DNA from: CAYLKK01 sp964412505
Lineage (GTDB): Bacteria; Pseudomonadota; Alphaproteobacteria; UBA3830; CAYLKK01
Direction: 5' to 3'
Assembly (NCBI GenBank): GCA_964412505.1
Contig: CAYPOM010000008.1
Location: forward strand, 1-62,702
Length of the DNA: 62,702 nucleotides
Below, in pieces: positions 1 to 8,414 of this stretch (position 1 is its first letter; every line of letters starts with the position of its first letter). Both the position numbers and the translations under genes were made by a program. The notes beneath the pieces were generated by a model, which had not been told where the DNA came from, did not search any database, and saw only the letters and a list, made by a program, of their open reading frames with translations.

Positions 1-120
1 CTTTCGGGCAAAATTAAAGAAAAAATTGCGATATATTATGCATCAATTTGAAACCCTCCAAAACGCTATACTAACAGCTTTTTCATAGGGGAATAACTAT
101 AAGATGAAAAACAAATATAC

Positions 121-153
121 AAAAACAGCTACACATCTTAAAGATGGTAGCTG
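121..153 (-). terminator. Rho-independent terminator of the 472-aa secreted protein gene
   Basis: Read on the minus strand, CAGCTAC-CATCT pairs with AGATG-(T)-GTAGCTG around a three-base loop, with one bulged T. A run of five T follows at once. It lies about 50 bases past the stop codon of the gene at 203-1603. This is the classic stem-plus-U-tract form of an intrinsic terminator. The rest of positions 1-202 shows no gene. Confidence 0.75.
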
Positions 154-202
154 ATATTGTTTTAAAGAAACAGCGAGTATCAATAAAGTTCAAATCTAGC
201 TA

Positions 203-1603
203 TCACCCTCCGATCTTACCTCTAGCTTTAATATCATCTAAAAATGACCTTGCTCCTGAACTTTGATGACCAATCGCTGTCTTTCCATTCTTATTCAAAG
301 TGCTTTTATCTATCTCAGGAGCTTGTGGCGGAGGCGGAATATTATTAACATGCTCGACGTTAGCTACTTCTTTTGTTTCCGTCACAACCTTACTATCATC
401 CAATCCTAACTTTTTGTTTCTTTCTCTAACTAATTGATTTCGCTTTTCATTAGCTCTTTTTAATTTGTCAGGATCTACCCTATCTATTTTATTTGCTGCC
501 AATCTTTCTTTATCAATCATATCATTATAAGCAGCTATTTTACTTTTAGTATTGCCTTTATTGTTTTTTTGGAACTCAGCTAATTCGTAAATCTTACTTA
601 ATGTTTGCTTCAATCCAGATTCTGTTAACATACACGTTTTTCGTGGAGATTTATCAAGTAATACTAATTCCAATTCATCTTTCGTTTTTGAATCATTAGC
701 TTGATTTTTAAAATACTCAACTGCTAATTTTATCTCATTATCATTTAATTTATTTCTTTTTTGCTTAAATGTATTAGCATTAATATAATCATCCCAATAA
801 TCCTTAAGATAAGTATGCTCTTTCAGCTGTAGTTCACTAAATCCTTTAACTTCATCTATAGAATATTTCTTCATCAATATGCCGTAATACAATGGGTACA
901 TCTTTGCAAATTTTTCTACATACTGTTGGGTATCTAAACCTTTACTAGTATCATCAGAACTACTTACATTACTACCTTCTTGTTTAACAGCCTCTACGAC
1001 TTTACCAATACCCGTTAAATCGCTTGGCTTAATACTATTACTACCATTAGATGGAATTTTCGATAAAAATTCTCGATTTAACTCATGACGTTTCTGTATC
1101 TCTGTTAATATACGTTCTTCAGACTCAGCTATAAGCATTTTAACATTCTTAATAATACTCTCTTCTAATGCCTTAAAATTTGGAGAAGGAACATTCACAT
1201 CATACCTTTGCAGAGAACTATCAGTATTAGGATTGCTAGTATAAACTCCTGTATATTTAAAATGGACTGTTCTAGTCTTGTTTCCTTTGTCATGTACTGA
1301 TTCTATTTTTAGCCCTGTTTCATTTTGAATTTTATCCTTATGCGAATCGATTAACTTAAGTGGTATTCTATTTTCACTTGCATACTTAGTCGCGAAATTC
1401 ACGATTTCTTGCGGAGTTTTCTTTCTCGCACTATCGCTACCTTTAGACTCTTTATACTTATTTACCTCAGAAATGAAATTTTCTATTTTTAACTCAGCTT
1501 CTGTATTAGAGCCATTTTTAGACGCGACTAATTCTTGAGATATAAATGCAGAATACACAATACTACAAAATACAGGTAGATATTTCAGATACTTTAACTT
1601 CAT
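203..1603 (-). CDS. secreted protein with proline-rich tail and WH2-like C-terminus, function unknown
   Basis: I do not recognise a full-length family. An in-frame ATG lies at 1621, but I prefer the ATG at 1603 because it begins MKLKYLKYLP followed by a hydrophobic stretch, a typical Sec signal peptide. No Shine-Dalgarno sequence is visible for either start. The body is Lys/Glu/Asn-rich and predicted mainly helical. The last 60 residues contain IPPPPQAPEI and, at the very end, SGARSFLDDIKARGKIGG. The polyproline plus a short amphipathic Leu/Asp/Ile/Lys helix resembles the Pro-rich/WH2 arrangement of actin-binding nucleators such as RickA. The basic LKKV-type end of a canonical WH2 is missing and there is one extra residue before the Gly. 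It is a single-gene unit with its own terminator. A host-directed role is inference. Confidence 0.7.
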   Translation of the reverse strand: MKLKYLKYLPVFCSIVYSAFISQELVASKNGSNTEAELKIENFISEVNKYKESKGSDSARKKTPQEIVNFATKYASENRIPLKLIDSHKDKIQNETGLKIESVHDKGNKTRTVHFKYTGVYTSNPNTDSSLQRYDVNVPSPNFKALEESIIKNVKMLIAESEERILTEIQKRHELNREFLSKIPSNGSNSIKPSDLTGIGKVVEAVKQEGSNVSSSDDTSKGLDTQQYVEKFAKMYPLYYGILMKKYSIDEVKGFSELQLKEHTYLKDYWDDYINANTFKQKRNKLNDNEIKLAVEYFKNQANDSKTKDELELVLLDKSPRKTCMLTESGLKQTLSKIYELAEFQKNNKGNTKSKIAAYNDMIDKERLAANKIDRVDPDKLKRANEKRNQLVRERNKKLGLDDSKVVTETKEVANVEHVNNIPPPPQAPEIDKSTLNKNGKTAIGHQSSGARSFLDDIKARGKIGG

Positions 1604-1676
1604 GATAAATGCCAATGCCATAAAATAAATATTGCTATATTTAAAGCATGAAAAGACAAAAATAAAGTTAAAACAG

Positions 1677-2333
1677 CTAAAAATCTAGTAAGGAATAATT
1701 TTTAGACGGAGCAATCCCATGTATTCTATCTTTTAGAAGTGGTTGGAATGATGGTCTACACTTTATACTCATATACCAATTTTTTACAGATTCAAAATCG
1801 CTCCAACTTATTTCATTTAAATAGTCAATACAAGATATATGAGATGCTACGACTATGTCAGCAACAGAAAAATTTTCCCCAGCAAGCCAAGTCCTATGAT
1901 CTATTAACCAAGCCAATTCTTCGAAATACAAATTTATACTATTTAGTGCATATCTAATAGCAGAAGAATCTGGAGATCTATTCGATACATACTTCTTCAC
2001 TACTTTTTCATATATTAAACGCCATGTTACATCAGCAAAGAAAAACGTATTAAACCTTTCTGCTATACGATTCGCCTCTATTATCGACGAATTACTTTTA
2101 AATTTTTTTACATCGTTTATATAATTAGATATTGCTAAAAAACCAGAAATTTTAGAACTAGTATTTTGTTTAGGCAATAATACAGGTAAATGGTTCCATT
2201 CATCGCTAGTCTTAAAATTTTCTTTTTCAGTCCATAGACCAATATTAATATTAATATAATCTATCGAGTTTTCACTTAATAAAACACGAATACTCCTACA
2301 AAACGGACACAATAAAAAACTATATAATTTCAT
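1677..2333 (-). CDS. fzlA: FzlA-like glutathione S-transferase-fold cell-division protein
   Basis: A 218-aa GST-fold protein. The N-terminal thioredoxin-like part carries CPFCRSIRVLL (residues 9-19). The helical C-terminal part has the GST N-capping pattern FSVADIVVASHI near residue 155. The C-terminus, RPSFQPLLKDR followed by NYSLLDF, matches the conserved tail of alphaproteobacterial FzlA, the FtsZ-binding protein that curves FtsZ filaments and sets constriction rate. In FzlA the GST fold is used for protein binding rather than catalysis. AAGG lies 8 bases before the ATG. The gene sits 20 bases downstream of the ribokinase gene and is probably co-transcribed with it. The alternative is an ordinary GST or maleylacetoacetate isomerase, but the tail argues against this. 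Confidence 0.75.
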   Translation of the reverse strand: MKLYSFLLCPFCRSIRVLLSENSIDYININIGLWTEKENFKTSDEWNHLPVLLPKQNTSSKISGFLAISNYINDVKKFKSNSSIIEANRIAERFNTFFFADVTWRLIYEKVVKKYVSNRSPDSSAIRYALNSINLYFEELAWLIDHRTWLAGENFSVADIVVASHISCIDYLNEISWSDFESVKNWYMSIKCRPSFQPLLKDRIHGIAPSKNYSLLDF

Positions 2334-2353
2334 AAAAAATGCCTTCCGAAAAA

Positions 2354-3271
2354 CTATTCACTAGATTTTACGCTTGCATGAACGACACTAAATATATCAT
2401 CATATGAAGGTAAACTTTTTTGACTTCCTTGAATTGTCGTTGCCAAGCCACCAGCAATATTACCAAACATCAGACTTTCCTCGAATGATTTTCCGGCATC
2501 AATACATGAAACAAATACACCTACAAAAGCATCTCCAGCACAAGTAGTATCAATGCTCATTACGTTTAGCGCTTTAATATTAAAAACAGTCCCGTTTTCT
2601 ATCCCTATAACACCACCTGAACCAAGCGTAACAATACAAGAGATATTATATTTTAAATAAACAAATCTCGCTATTTCTTCAGGCGATACATCATATAAAT
2701 TATGCTGTTTAGCTAAGACCATTGCCTCAACCCTATTCATAATTAAAATATCTATATTTTTCAAAATATCTTCTGGAATATTACAAGCTGGAGCGGCATT
2801 AAGTACAACTTTTGCGCCATGATTCTTTGCTCTAATTGCTAATTTCCAGTTTTCTACAGGCTGAATTTCCATCTGAAGCAACAGTATAGTTTTCTCAGTA
2901 AGAAAATGGCTATGAACCTGCGATACGCTAGTAGATAAATTTGCACCTGGTACATATACTATAGTATTGTCAGAGTTCTTACTAACAGTTATATAGGCTT
3001 TTCCAGATACATCTGAAACGACATTCACATTTGAAATATCAAGACCATAAGACTGCAAGTTTTCAAGCAACATATTCCCATTTTGATCCTGTCCTACGCT
3101 TCCAAAAAAATAAACCTCTCTTTGCATTTTTGAAGCAGCGACAGCCTGATTTGCCCCCTTCCCTCCCGCATTTTTAATTTTAGAAAAGCCCAAAACAGTC
3201 TCACCAACCATTGGCAAATCATCAACATTTACGATCGTGTCTACATTTATTGAGCCAAAAACAACAATCAT
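2354..3271 (-). CDS. rbsK: ribokinase, PfkB family
   Basis: A 305-aa PfkB-fold sugar kinase that would phosphorylate D-ribose to ribose-5-phosphate in the cytoplasm. The N-terminus VVFGSINVDTIV and the substrate loop AGGKGANQAVAASKM (about residues 36-50) are typical of ribokinases. The C-terminal anion-hole/catalytic motif is DTTCAGDAFVG (about residue 242), with the catalytic Asp in place. Cys replaces the first Gly of the common GAGD form, and E. coli RbsK also varies here. No ribose transporter is nearby, so the substrate may come from nucleoside salvage. It is transcribed toward fzlA and diverges from alr across about 130 bases. Another PfkB sugar specificity cannot be excluded. Confidence 0.85.
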   Translation of the reverse strand: MIVVFGSINVDTIVNVDDLPMVGETVLGFSKIKNAGGKGANQAVAASKMQREVYFFGSVGQDQNGNMLLENLQSYGLDISNVNVVSDVSGKAYITVSKNSDNTIVYVPGANLSTSVSQVHSHFLTEKTILLLQMEIQPVENWKLAIRAKNHGAKVVLNAAPACNIPEDILKNIDILIMNRVEAMVLAKQHNLYDVSPEEIARFVYLKYNISCIVTLGSGGVIGIENGTVFNIKALNVMSIDTTCAGDAFVGVFVSCIDAGKSFEESLMFGNIAGGLATTIQGSQKSLPSYDDIFSVVHASVKSSE

Positions 3272-3404
3272 ACAAGTCTATCAACCCCCGAAAATACATT
3301 TTTAAAATGTCTTCGCAATATTTTACTGTAAATTCAAGTGAAAGCATAGTAAAATCAGCAACGTTAGAATAGTAACATATATTACAAAACGTTTCGAGAC
3401 CGAC

Positions 3405-4538
3405 ATGGAAGAAAATGCAAAAAAACTATTAAACTTAATACCACCTTATGAAGTCTGTGCATGTGTAATAAACACATCTAACATCAGACACAATTATGAG
3501 AAAGTAAAAAAAATTGTAGGTAAAGATGTAAAATGTGCCAGCGTTATTAAGGCAAATTCTTACGGATTTGGCCTAGAGCATACAATACCAGTTTTAACTG
3601 AAGCAGAATGCAAAGATTTTTTTGTAGCGACAATTGAAGAAGGAATAGTTACAAGAAATATACTAAGAGCAGCTCAAAAAAATGCGAACATATACATACT
3701 TGGAGGTATATTGAAGGATACTTATGAATATTTCAAAGATTATAATTTAACTCCAGTTGTAACATCATTTGGCCAATTAGAAATCTGGAGAGAATGTTCT
3801 GAAAAGTATGATGAAAGAAGAAATAGCATTGTACATATCGATACAGGAATGTCTAGAAACGGATTTAGAATCACAGACGTAGAAAAAGTGTGTTCTATAT
3901 ATAATGAACACGATCTACCAATATCATATCTAATGTCTCACTTAGCCTGTGCAGATGAGCCTTCTCACCCAATGAATGAAATTCAAAAGAACAGGTTTGA
4001 ATTAGCTAGCAAACACTTTCCAAACGCAAAAAGAAGTCTATCAAGCACGAATGGAGTATTTCTAGATAAAAGCTATTTATTCGATATGGTCAGAATCGGA
4101 AAAGCAATGTATGGTTATATGGTCAGAAAAGACCTTTTAGGAAAGTTTAAACCAGTTATTGGCATTTATACAAAAGTACTTCAAATTGATCAGATAAAAA
4201 AAGGAGACACTATAGGATACGGAGCGACATTCGTCGCTGACAAAGATATGACAGTAGCAACGTTAGGTATTGGTTATGCTGATGGATTGATGAGAAAGCT
4301 AAGCGGGAATAGCTTTATATATTTAAATAGCAAAAGAGCCGATATACTCGGACGCATATCAATGGATTACACTGTTGTTGATATCTCTACACACGACCTA
4401 AAATCGCTAATACCTGGAAACTGGGTATGCATAGTTGACGACGATAACACACTTGAACAGCTAGCTATAAGCAACTCAACATTACCTCACGAAATGACAT
4501 GCAAACTTGGCCCACGAGTCAAAAAAATATATTACTGA
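3405..4538 (+). CDS. alr: alanine racemase
   Basis: A 377-aa PLP enzyme interconverting L- and D-alanine for peptidoglycan. The PLP lysine lies in SVIKANSYGFG (about residues 45-55). The phosphate-binding and active-site stretch HIDTGMSRNGFR (about 145-156) and the catalytic tyrosine loop GYGATFVADKD (about 271) are present. RISMDYTVVDIS closes the C-terminal beta domain. The length matches the family. Its retention, with the D,D-carboxypeptidase at 51016, suggests that the cell still makes peptidoglycan. It is convergent with pal, and a strong hairpin lies between them. Confidence 0.93.
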   Translation: MEENAKKLLNLIPPYEVCACVINTSNIRHNYEKVKKIVGKDVKCASVIKANSYGFGLEHTIPVLTEAECKDFFVATIEEGIVTRNILRAAQKNANIYILGGILKDTYEYFKDYNLTPVVTSFGQLEIWRECSEKYDERRNSIVHIDTGMSRNGFRITDVEKVCSIYNEHDLPISYLMSHLACADEPSHPMNEIQKNRFELASKHFPNAKRSLSSTNGVFLDKSYLFDMVRIGKAMYGYMVRKDLLGKFKPVIGIYTKVLQIDQIKKGDTIGYGATFVADKDMTVATLGIGYADGLMRKLSGNSFIYLNSKRADILGRISMDYTVVDISTHDLKSLIPGNWVCIVDDDNTLEQLAISNSTLPHEMTCKLGPRVKKIYY

Positions 4539-4593
4539 TATCATCAAATCAATAAAAAGAATACTGATAATATCCAATTTACACAAATTAAGT

Positions 4594-4627
4594 AGTGCGC
4601 GTAATATAATAACGTCTTACGCGCTCT
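4594..4627. terminator. hairpin between convergent alr and pal
   Basis: AGTGCGCGTAA and TTACGCGCTCT form an 11-base stem with one mismatch around a 12-base loop, in the gap between the convergent genes alr and pal. There is no good U-tract on either side. It may act as a bidirectional terminator or as an mRNA 3' stabiliser. The GC-rich stem stands out against the AT-rich surroundings. Confidence 0.5.
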
Positions 4628-4647
4628 AACGATTATAGTAATCTATA

Positions 4648-5112
4648 CTACTCTATAACTGAAATCGCAACCCTATTAGCTTTCCAGATTTCCTCTTTTG
4701 TTGAACCTTCAGGTAAATCTATAGGCTTATCTTTTCCATAAGATACTATTCTAATTCTGTTTTCCGCTATACCATTTGCGATCAGATAATCCGCAACAGC
4801 TTTAGCCCTTTTTTCGCCAAGACCTAAGTTATACTCTCTTGTACCTCTCTCGTCGCAATGCCCTTCAATCAAAACATTCTTACAACAGTACTTCTGCAAC
4901 CACTTAATTTGCTTATCTAAAGAACACTTAGCATCACTTGTCAATTCTGATTTGTCGAAATCGAAGAATGTTCTATCACCTGCACAATTAACAAAATCAC
5001 AAGACTCACCGACGACACAACACTCGTTGTCTTTCATATAACATTTTTTCGGTGAGCTACACGCAGCTAATGTAATCAAACACGTAAACACGAAAAGTTT
5101 TTGAATGTTCAT
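4648..5112 (-). CDS. pal: peptidoglycan-associated lipoprotein Pal (OmpA-like C-terminus)
   Basis: A short lipoprotein that anchors the outer membrane to peptidoglycan as part of Tol-Pal. I place the start at the ATG at 5112 because GGAG lies six bases before it. A longer reading from a TTG at 5124 would put this site inside the gene. The signal peptide ends in a lipobox LAACSS, giving a lipidated Cys. The OmpA domain is clear: FFDFDKSELTSDAK, then IEGHCDERGTREYNLGLGEKRA with the NxxLxxxRA-type peptidoglycan-binding signature, and NRIRIVSYGKDKP. No tolB or tolQRA is adjacent, so the usual operon is broken here. Confidence 0.92.
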   Translation of the reverse strand: MNIQKLFVFTCLITLAACSSPKKCYMKDNECCVVGESCDFVNCAGDRTFFDFDKSELTSDAKCSLDKQIKWLQKYCCKNVLIEGHCDERGTREYNLGLGEKRAKAVADYLIANGIAENRIRIVSYGKDKPIDLPEGSTKEEIWKANRVAISVIE

Positions 5113-5326
5113 AATAAACTCCAAACCAAAAAACTATTTAACTTATCAACGAAATTGTACACCAATTCCGTTAATAACGAATAAATTTACTAAAACAATT
5201 ATACATAAAACTTTTTTCAAAATCTCGCTTATTAAAAATAAAATGCCATAAAATTTTAGTATTTCTGTATAATGAAATCCTAAATAATCCCCACGTAAGC
5301 ACGCTATCTAAATAATTTATTACACA

Positions 5327-5701
5327 TCACATACCAGCTTTTTCAAAAACCTTATTTATGTGATCAGCATAATCATACGACTCATCAAAGAAAAACTTGA
5401 TATTTGGAACAAATTTCAATTGTAATTTTTGCCCAAGAATAGTTTTAAAATATGTCGTATGCTTTTGCAAATATTCCATAATATAGTCAGATTTTTCCTT
5501 ATCCATCGGTAGCACAAATATTTTTACATCTTGCAAACTAGCACTAACCTGAACGGATGTTATTGAAACGATTAAATTTTCTAAATTAGGATCATAAGGT
5601 CGATCTACTTGAAGCACTCTCGCCATTAATTCTTTTATGTCATGAGCAACACGCAACTGTCTAACTGAATCTCTTTTCTTTTTCTCTATTCGCATGGACA
5701 C
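5327..5701 (-). CDS. rbfA: 30S ribosome-binding factor A
   Basis: A 124-aa RbfA, a KH-fold factor that binds the 30S subunit late in 16S rRNA maturation. RQLRVAHDIKELMARVLQ at the N-terminus and VTSVQVSASLQDVKIFV in the middle fit the family. It follows infB by 9 bases, the standard order. The usual downstream truB and rpsO are absent, and the next gene is pal after 200 empty bases. Confidence 0.92.
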   Translation of the reverse strand: MSMRIEKKKRDSVRQLRVAHDIKELMARVLQVDRPYDPNLENLIVSITSVQVSASLQDVKIFVLPMDKEKSDYIMEYLQKHTTYFKTILGQKLQLKFVPNIKFFFDESYDYADHINKVFEKAGM

Positions 5702-5710
5702 CCCAGCCTA

Positions 5711-8389
5711 TCATAAACTTCTTGCAGTTTTTTCTATTTCAAAAAACTCTAAGACATCATTCAAGTGAATATCCCCATAACTCTCCAAGCATACACCACA
5801 CTCAAAACCTTCTTTTACTTCCTTCGCTTCATCTTTCTTTCTATATATGGACTTTACATTACCTGTATGAATTACAACATTGTCTCGCAAGACACGCACT
5901 TTTGCAGCACGCTTGATTATCCCATGAGTTACCATACACCCTGCGACCTTTCCTACACTAGAAATCTCAAATATTTGTCTAATTTCAGCAGTACCTATTA
6001 CCTTTTCTGAAAGGATAGGAGAAAGCATACCTGAAAGTATTGATTTTACGTCATCAATCAAATCATATATGACCGAATAATATTTAAGTTCTATTCCATG
6101 AGTTAAACTGAGCTCTCTAGCTTGTAAATTTGCTCTAACATTAAACCCTAATATTAAAGCATTAGATGCGTTTGCTAAAATAACATCACTTTCTGTAATT
6201 CCGCCGATTCCTGAATGTAAAATATTTACAGAAACTTCATCTGTAGCTAATTTCTTCAAACTTTCAGAAATAGCCTCTACAGAACCTTGGACATCACCTT
6301 TAACAATTACAGGTAACACACTCATTTTCGTACTGTTCTTAGCTTGAGCAAACACATCTACAAAAGACATCTTGCTTTTCTGAAGCCATTCTTTTTCTTT
6401 CTTTTTTACAGCACGCATATCTGCAATTTCTTTGGCTTTTTGCTCTGATGAAATCACAATAAAATCGTCGCCTGGAACCGGTGTTATGTTAAAACCAATT
6501 ATTTCACCAGGAGCTCCAGGTTGCAACTCTTGTAAATTCATTTTTAAATCATTTTTTATAGCCCTTACTTTCCCGTATGATGTACCACATACAAAAACAT
6601 CACCAAGTTTTAGCGTTCCATCTTGTACCAAGATAGTTGCTACCGGTCCCAAACCCTTTTCTACTTTAGACTCTACGACAACAGCCTTTGCGTTTTTATT
6701 TTGATCTGCTTTCAACTCAAGGAATTCTGCTTGAAATAAAATACTTTCTTCCAATTTATCCAAATTAATACCAGATTTTGCAGAAACCTCTACATCGATA
6801 ACATCACCGCCTAATGACTCTACAACAATTTCGTAATTTAAAAGTTCATTGCGAACCCTATTTGGATCAGCTCCGACTTTATCAATTTTATTTATTGCTA
6901 TAATCATAGGAACATTTGCAGCTTTAGCATGATTAATCGCCTCAACAGTTTGCTCTTTAACTCCATCGTCTGCGGCAACGACAAGTACAACAACATCTGT
7001 AACATTAGCGCCACGTGCACGCATCTCAGTAAAAGCAGCATGTCCAGGGGTATCTATAAATGTAATTTTTCTGTTATCTTGAAGCGTAATTTGATAAGCT
7101 CCAATATGTTGCGTAATTCCACCTGCCTCAGACAGAGCAATATCTGTTTTTCTTAACGCATCCAAAAGAGAAGTTTTTCCGTGATCTACATGTCCCATAA
7201 CTGTAACTATCGGAGCTCTTGTTACAATATCGGCCTCTCTTGCTGATTCGTCAGACATTAATAATTCTTGCTCAATAGCAGAATTATCTACTCTCTTAAC
7301 TTTGTGCCCTAACTCCAAAACTACCAATTCAGCTGTATCTGCATCTAATGTCTGGTTAATTGTAGCCATAACCCCCATTTTCATGAGTGACTTAATCAAC
7401 TCGCCAGATCGTACAGCCATTCTGTTTGCCAATTCCTGAACTGATATTGTTTCTGGAAGTTGTACTTCTTTTATAATTTTAACACTATCATCAGTTGTAA
7501 TATGTTTATTTTGACTCTTCTTCGTCTTAGATTTTCGATTACCTCTGAAATCATCATCGTCATTCTCATCAAGAGCATTATAAATCGATATCTTTCCTCC
7601 CCTATCAAAATTTCGCTCAAAACCAGTATTTTTATTCTTTTTACTATTTTCTGATTGGTTCCTATCATCAAGTGACTTATTTTTATCTTGCTTTCCCTTC
7701 ATTGCAAACTTATTGTTCTCAGCCACTTGACTCGTAGCATACGCATCAGCGGCAGCCCTCATATAAGAATTAGCAATAGCATTATTATCTCTAACAAAAT
7801 TTTTCCCCCTACTCACAGATTGTCTATCCTGAGATTGCGCATTTCCTTTTTCAAATTTTCGCTTATTAGGAACATATGCATCTCGACCTTCAGCAGTTTT
7901 TCTTTCATTGAATTTAGCTTTCAAACCATCTGTTCTCATCGAATTGTTAGATTTCCTATCTGAGATAATATCGACCTTCTTTTCAACTTTCTCTGAGACT
8001 CGATTGACATCATTATCAACTTTAACGACTTCTTTGTTAGAATTACTAATCTCATTTTCTGATACGTTCTGAGACGATGCTACTAGCTTCTGGGCTTCAA
8101 GCTCAGTTAAGCGAGACGAAACAATATTATTTGCTTCTGCTTCTCGTTTTTGAGCTTCTAATTTGTGAGTAGCAGCTAATTCCTGAACAGCTTTTATCCT
8201 ATTCTGTAACTCATCATTAGTTAAACCAGACTTTTGTACGAAGGCATTTGTAAAACTCTGGCTACTGTTACTTCTGTTCTTAAAATCACCGAAACTTCTT
8301 TTTTTCTTTACTTCTACTGTAACAACTTTCGACCTTCCATTAGAAAAACTTTGTCGAATTTTCCCATTATTTTTATTATCTTCACTCAT
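5711..8389 (-). CDS. infB: translation initiation factor IF-2
   Basis: The GTPase that places initiator fMet-tRNA on the 30S subunit. A GTG at 8398 is possible, but GGGG about 8 bases before the ATG at 8389 favours the latter (892 aa). The first 300 residues are a charged, low-complexity linker rich in Asn, Lys, Glu and Arg. An IF2_N domain (ISVQELANRMAVRSGELIKS, near residue 320) follows. The G domain starts near residue 398: VTVMGHVDHGKTSLLDAL, then DTPGHAAF and NKIDK. Domains II-IV complete the C-terminus. It lies in the operon trmB-rimP-nusA-infB-rbfA. Confidence 0.96.
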   Translation of the reverse strand: MSEDNKNNGKIRQSFSNGRSKVVTVEVKKKRSFGDFKNRSNSSQSFTNAFVQKSGLTNDELQNRIKAVQELAATHKLEAQKREAEANNIVSSRLTELEAQKLVASSQNVSENEISNSNKEVVKVDNDVNRVSEKVEKKVDIISDRKSNNSMRTDGLKAKFNERKTAEGRDAYVPNKRKFEKGNAQSQDRQSVSRGKNFVRDNNAIANSYMRAAADAYATSQVAENNKFAMKGKQDKNKSLDDRNQSENSKKNKNTGFERNFDRGGKISIYNALDENDDDDFRGNRKSKTKKSQNKHITTDDSVKIIKEVQLPETISVQELANRMAVRSGELIKSLMKMGVMATINQTLDADTAELVVLELGHKVKRVDNSAIEQELLMSDESAREADIVTRAPIVTVMGHVDHGKTSLLDALRKTDIALSEAGGITQHIGAYQITLQDNRKITFIDTPGHAAFTEMRARGANVTDVVVLVVAADDGVKEQTVEAINHAKAANVPMIIAINKIDKVGADPNRVRNELLNYEIVVESLGGDVIDVEVSAKSGINLDKLEESILFQAEFLELKADQNKNAKAVVVESKVEKGLGPVATILVQDGTLKLGDVFVCGTSYGKVRAIKNDLKMNLQELQPGAPGEIIGFNITPVPGDDFIVISSEQKAKEIADMRAVKKKEKEWLQKSKMSFVDVFAQAKNSTKMSVLPVIVKGDVQGSVEAISESLKKLATDEVSVNILHSGIGGITESDVILANASNALILGFNVRANLQARELSLTHGIELKYYSVIYDLIDDVKSILSGMLSPILSEKVIGTAEIRQIFEISSVGKVAGCMVTHGIIKRAAKVRVLRDNVVIHTGNVKSIYRKKDEAKEVKEGFECGVCLESYGDIHLNDVLEFFEIEKTARSL

Positions 8390-8414
8390 GTAACACACCC
8401 CAACACTAAATCGA

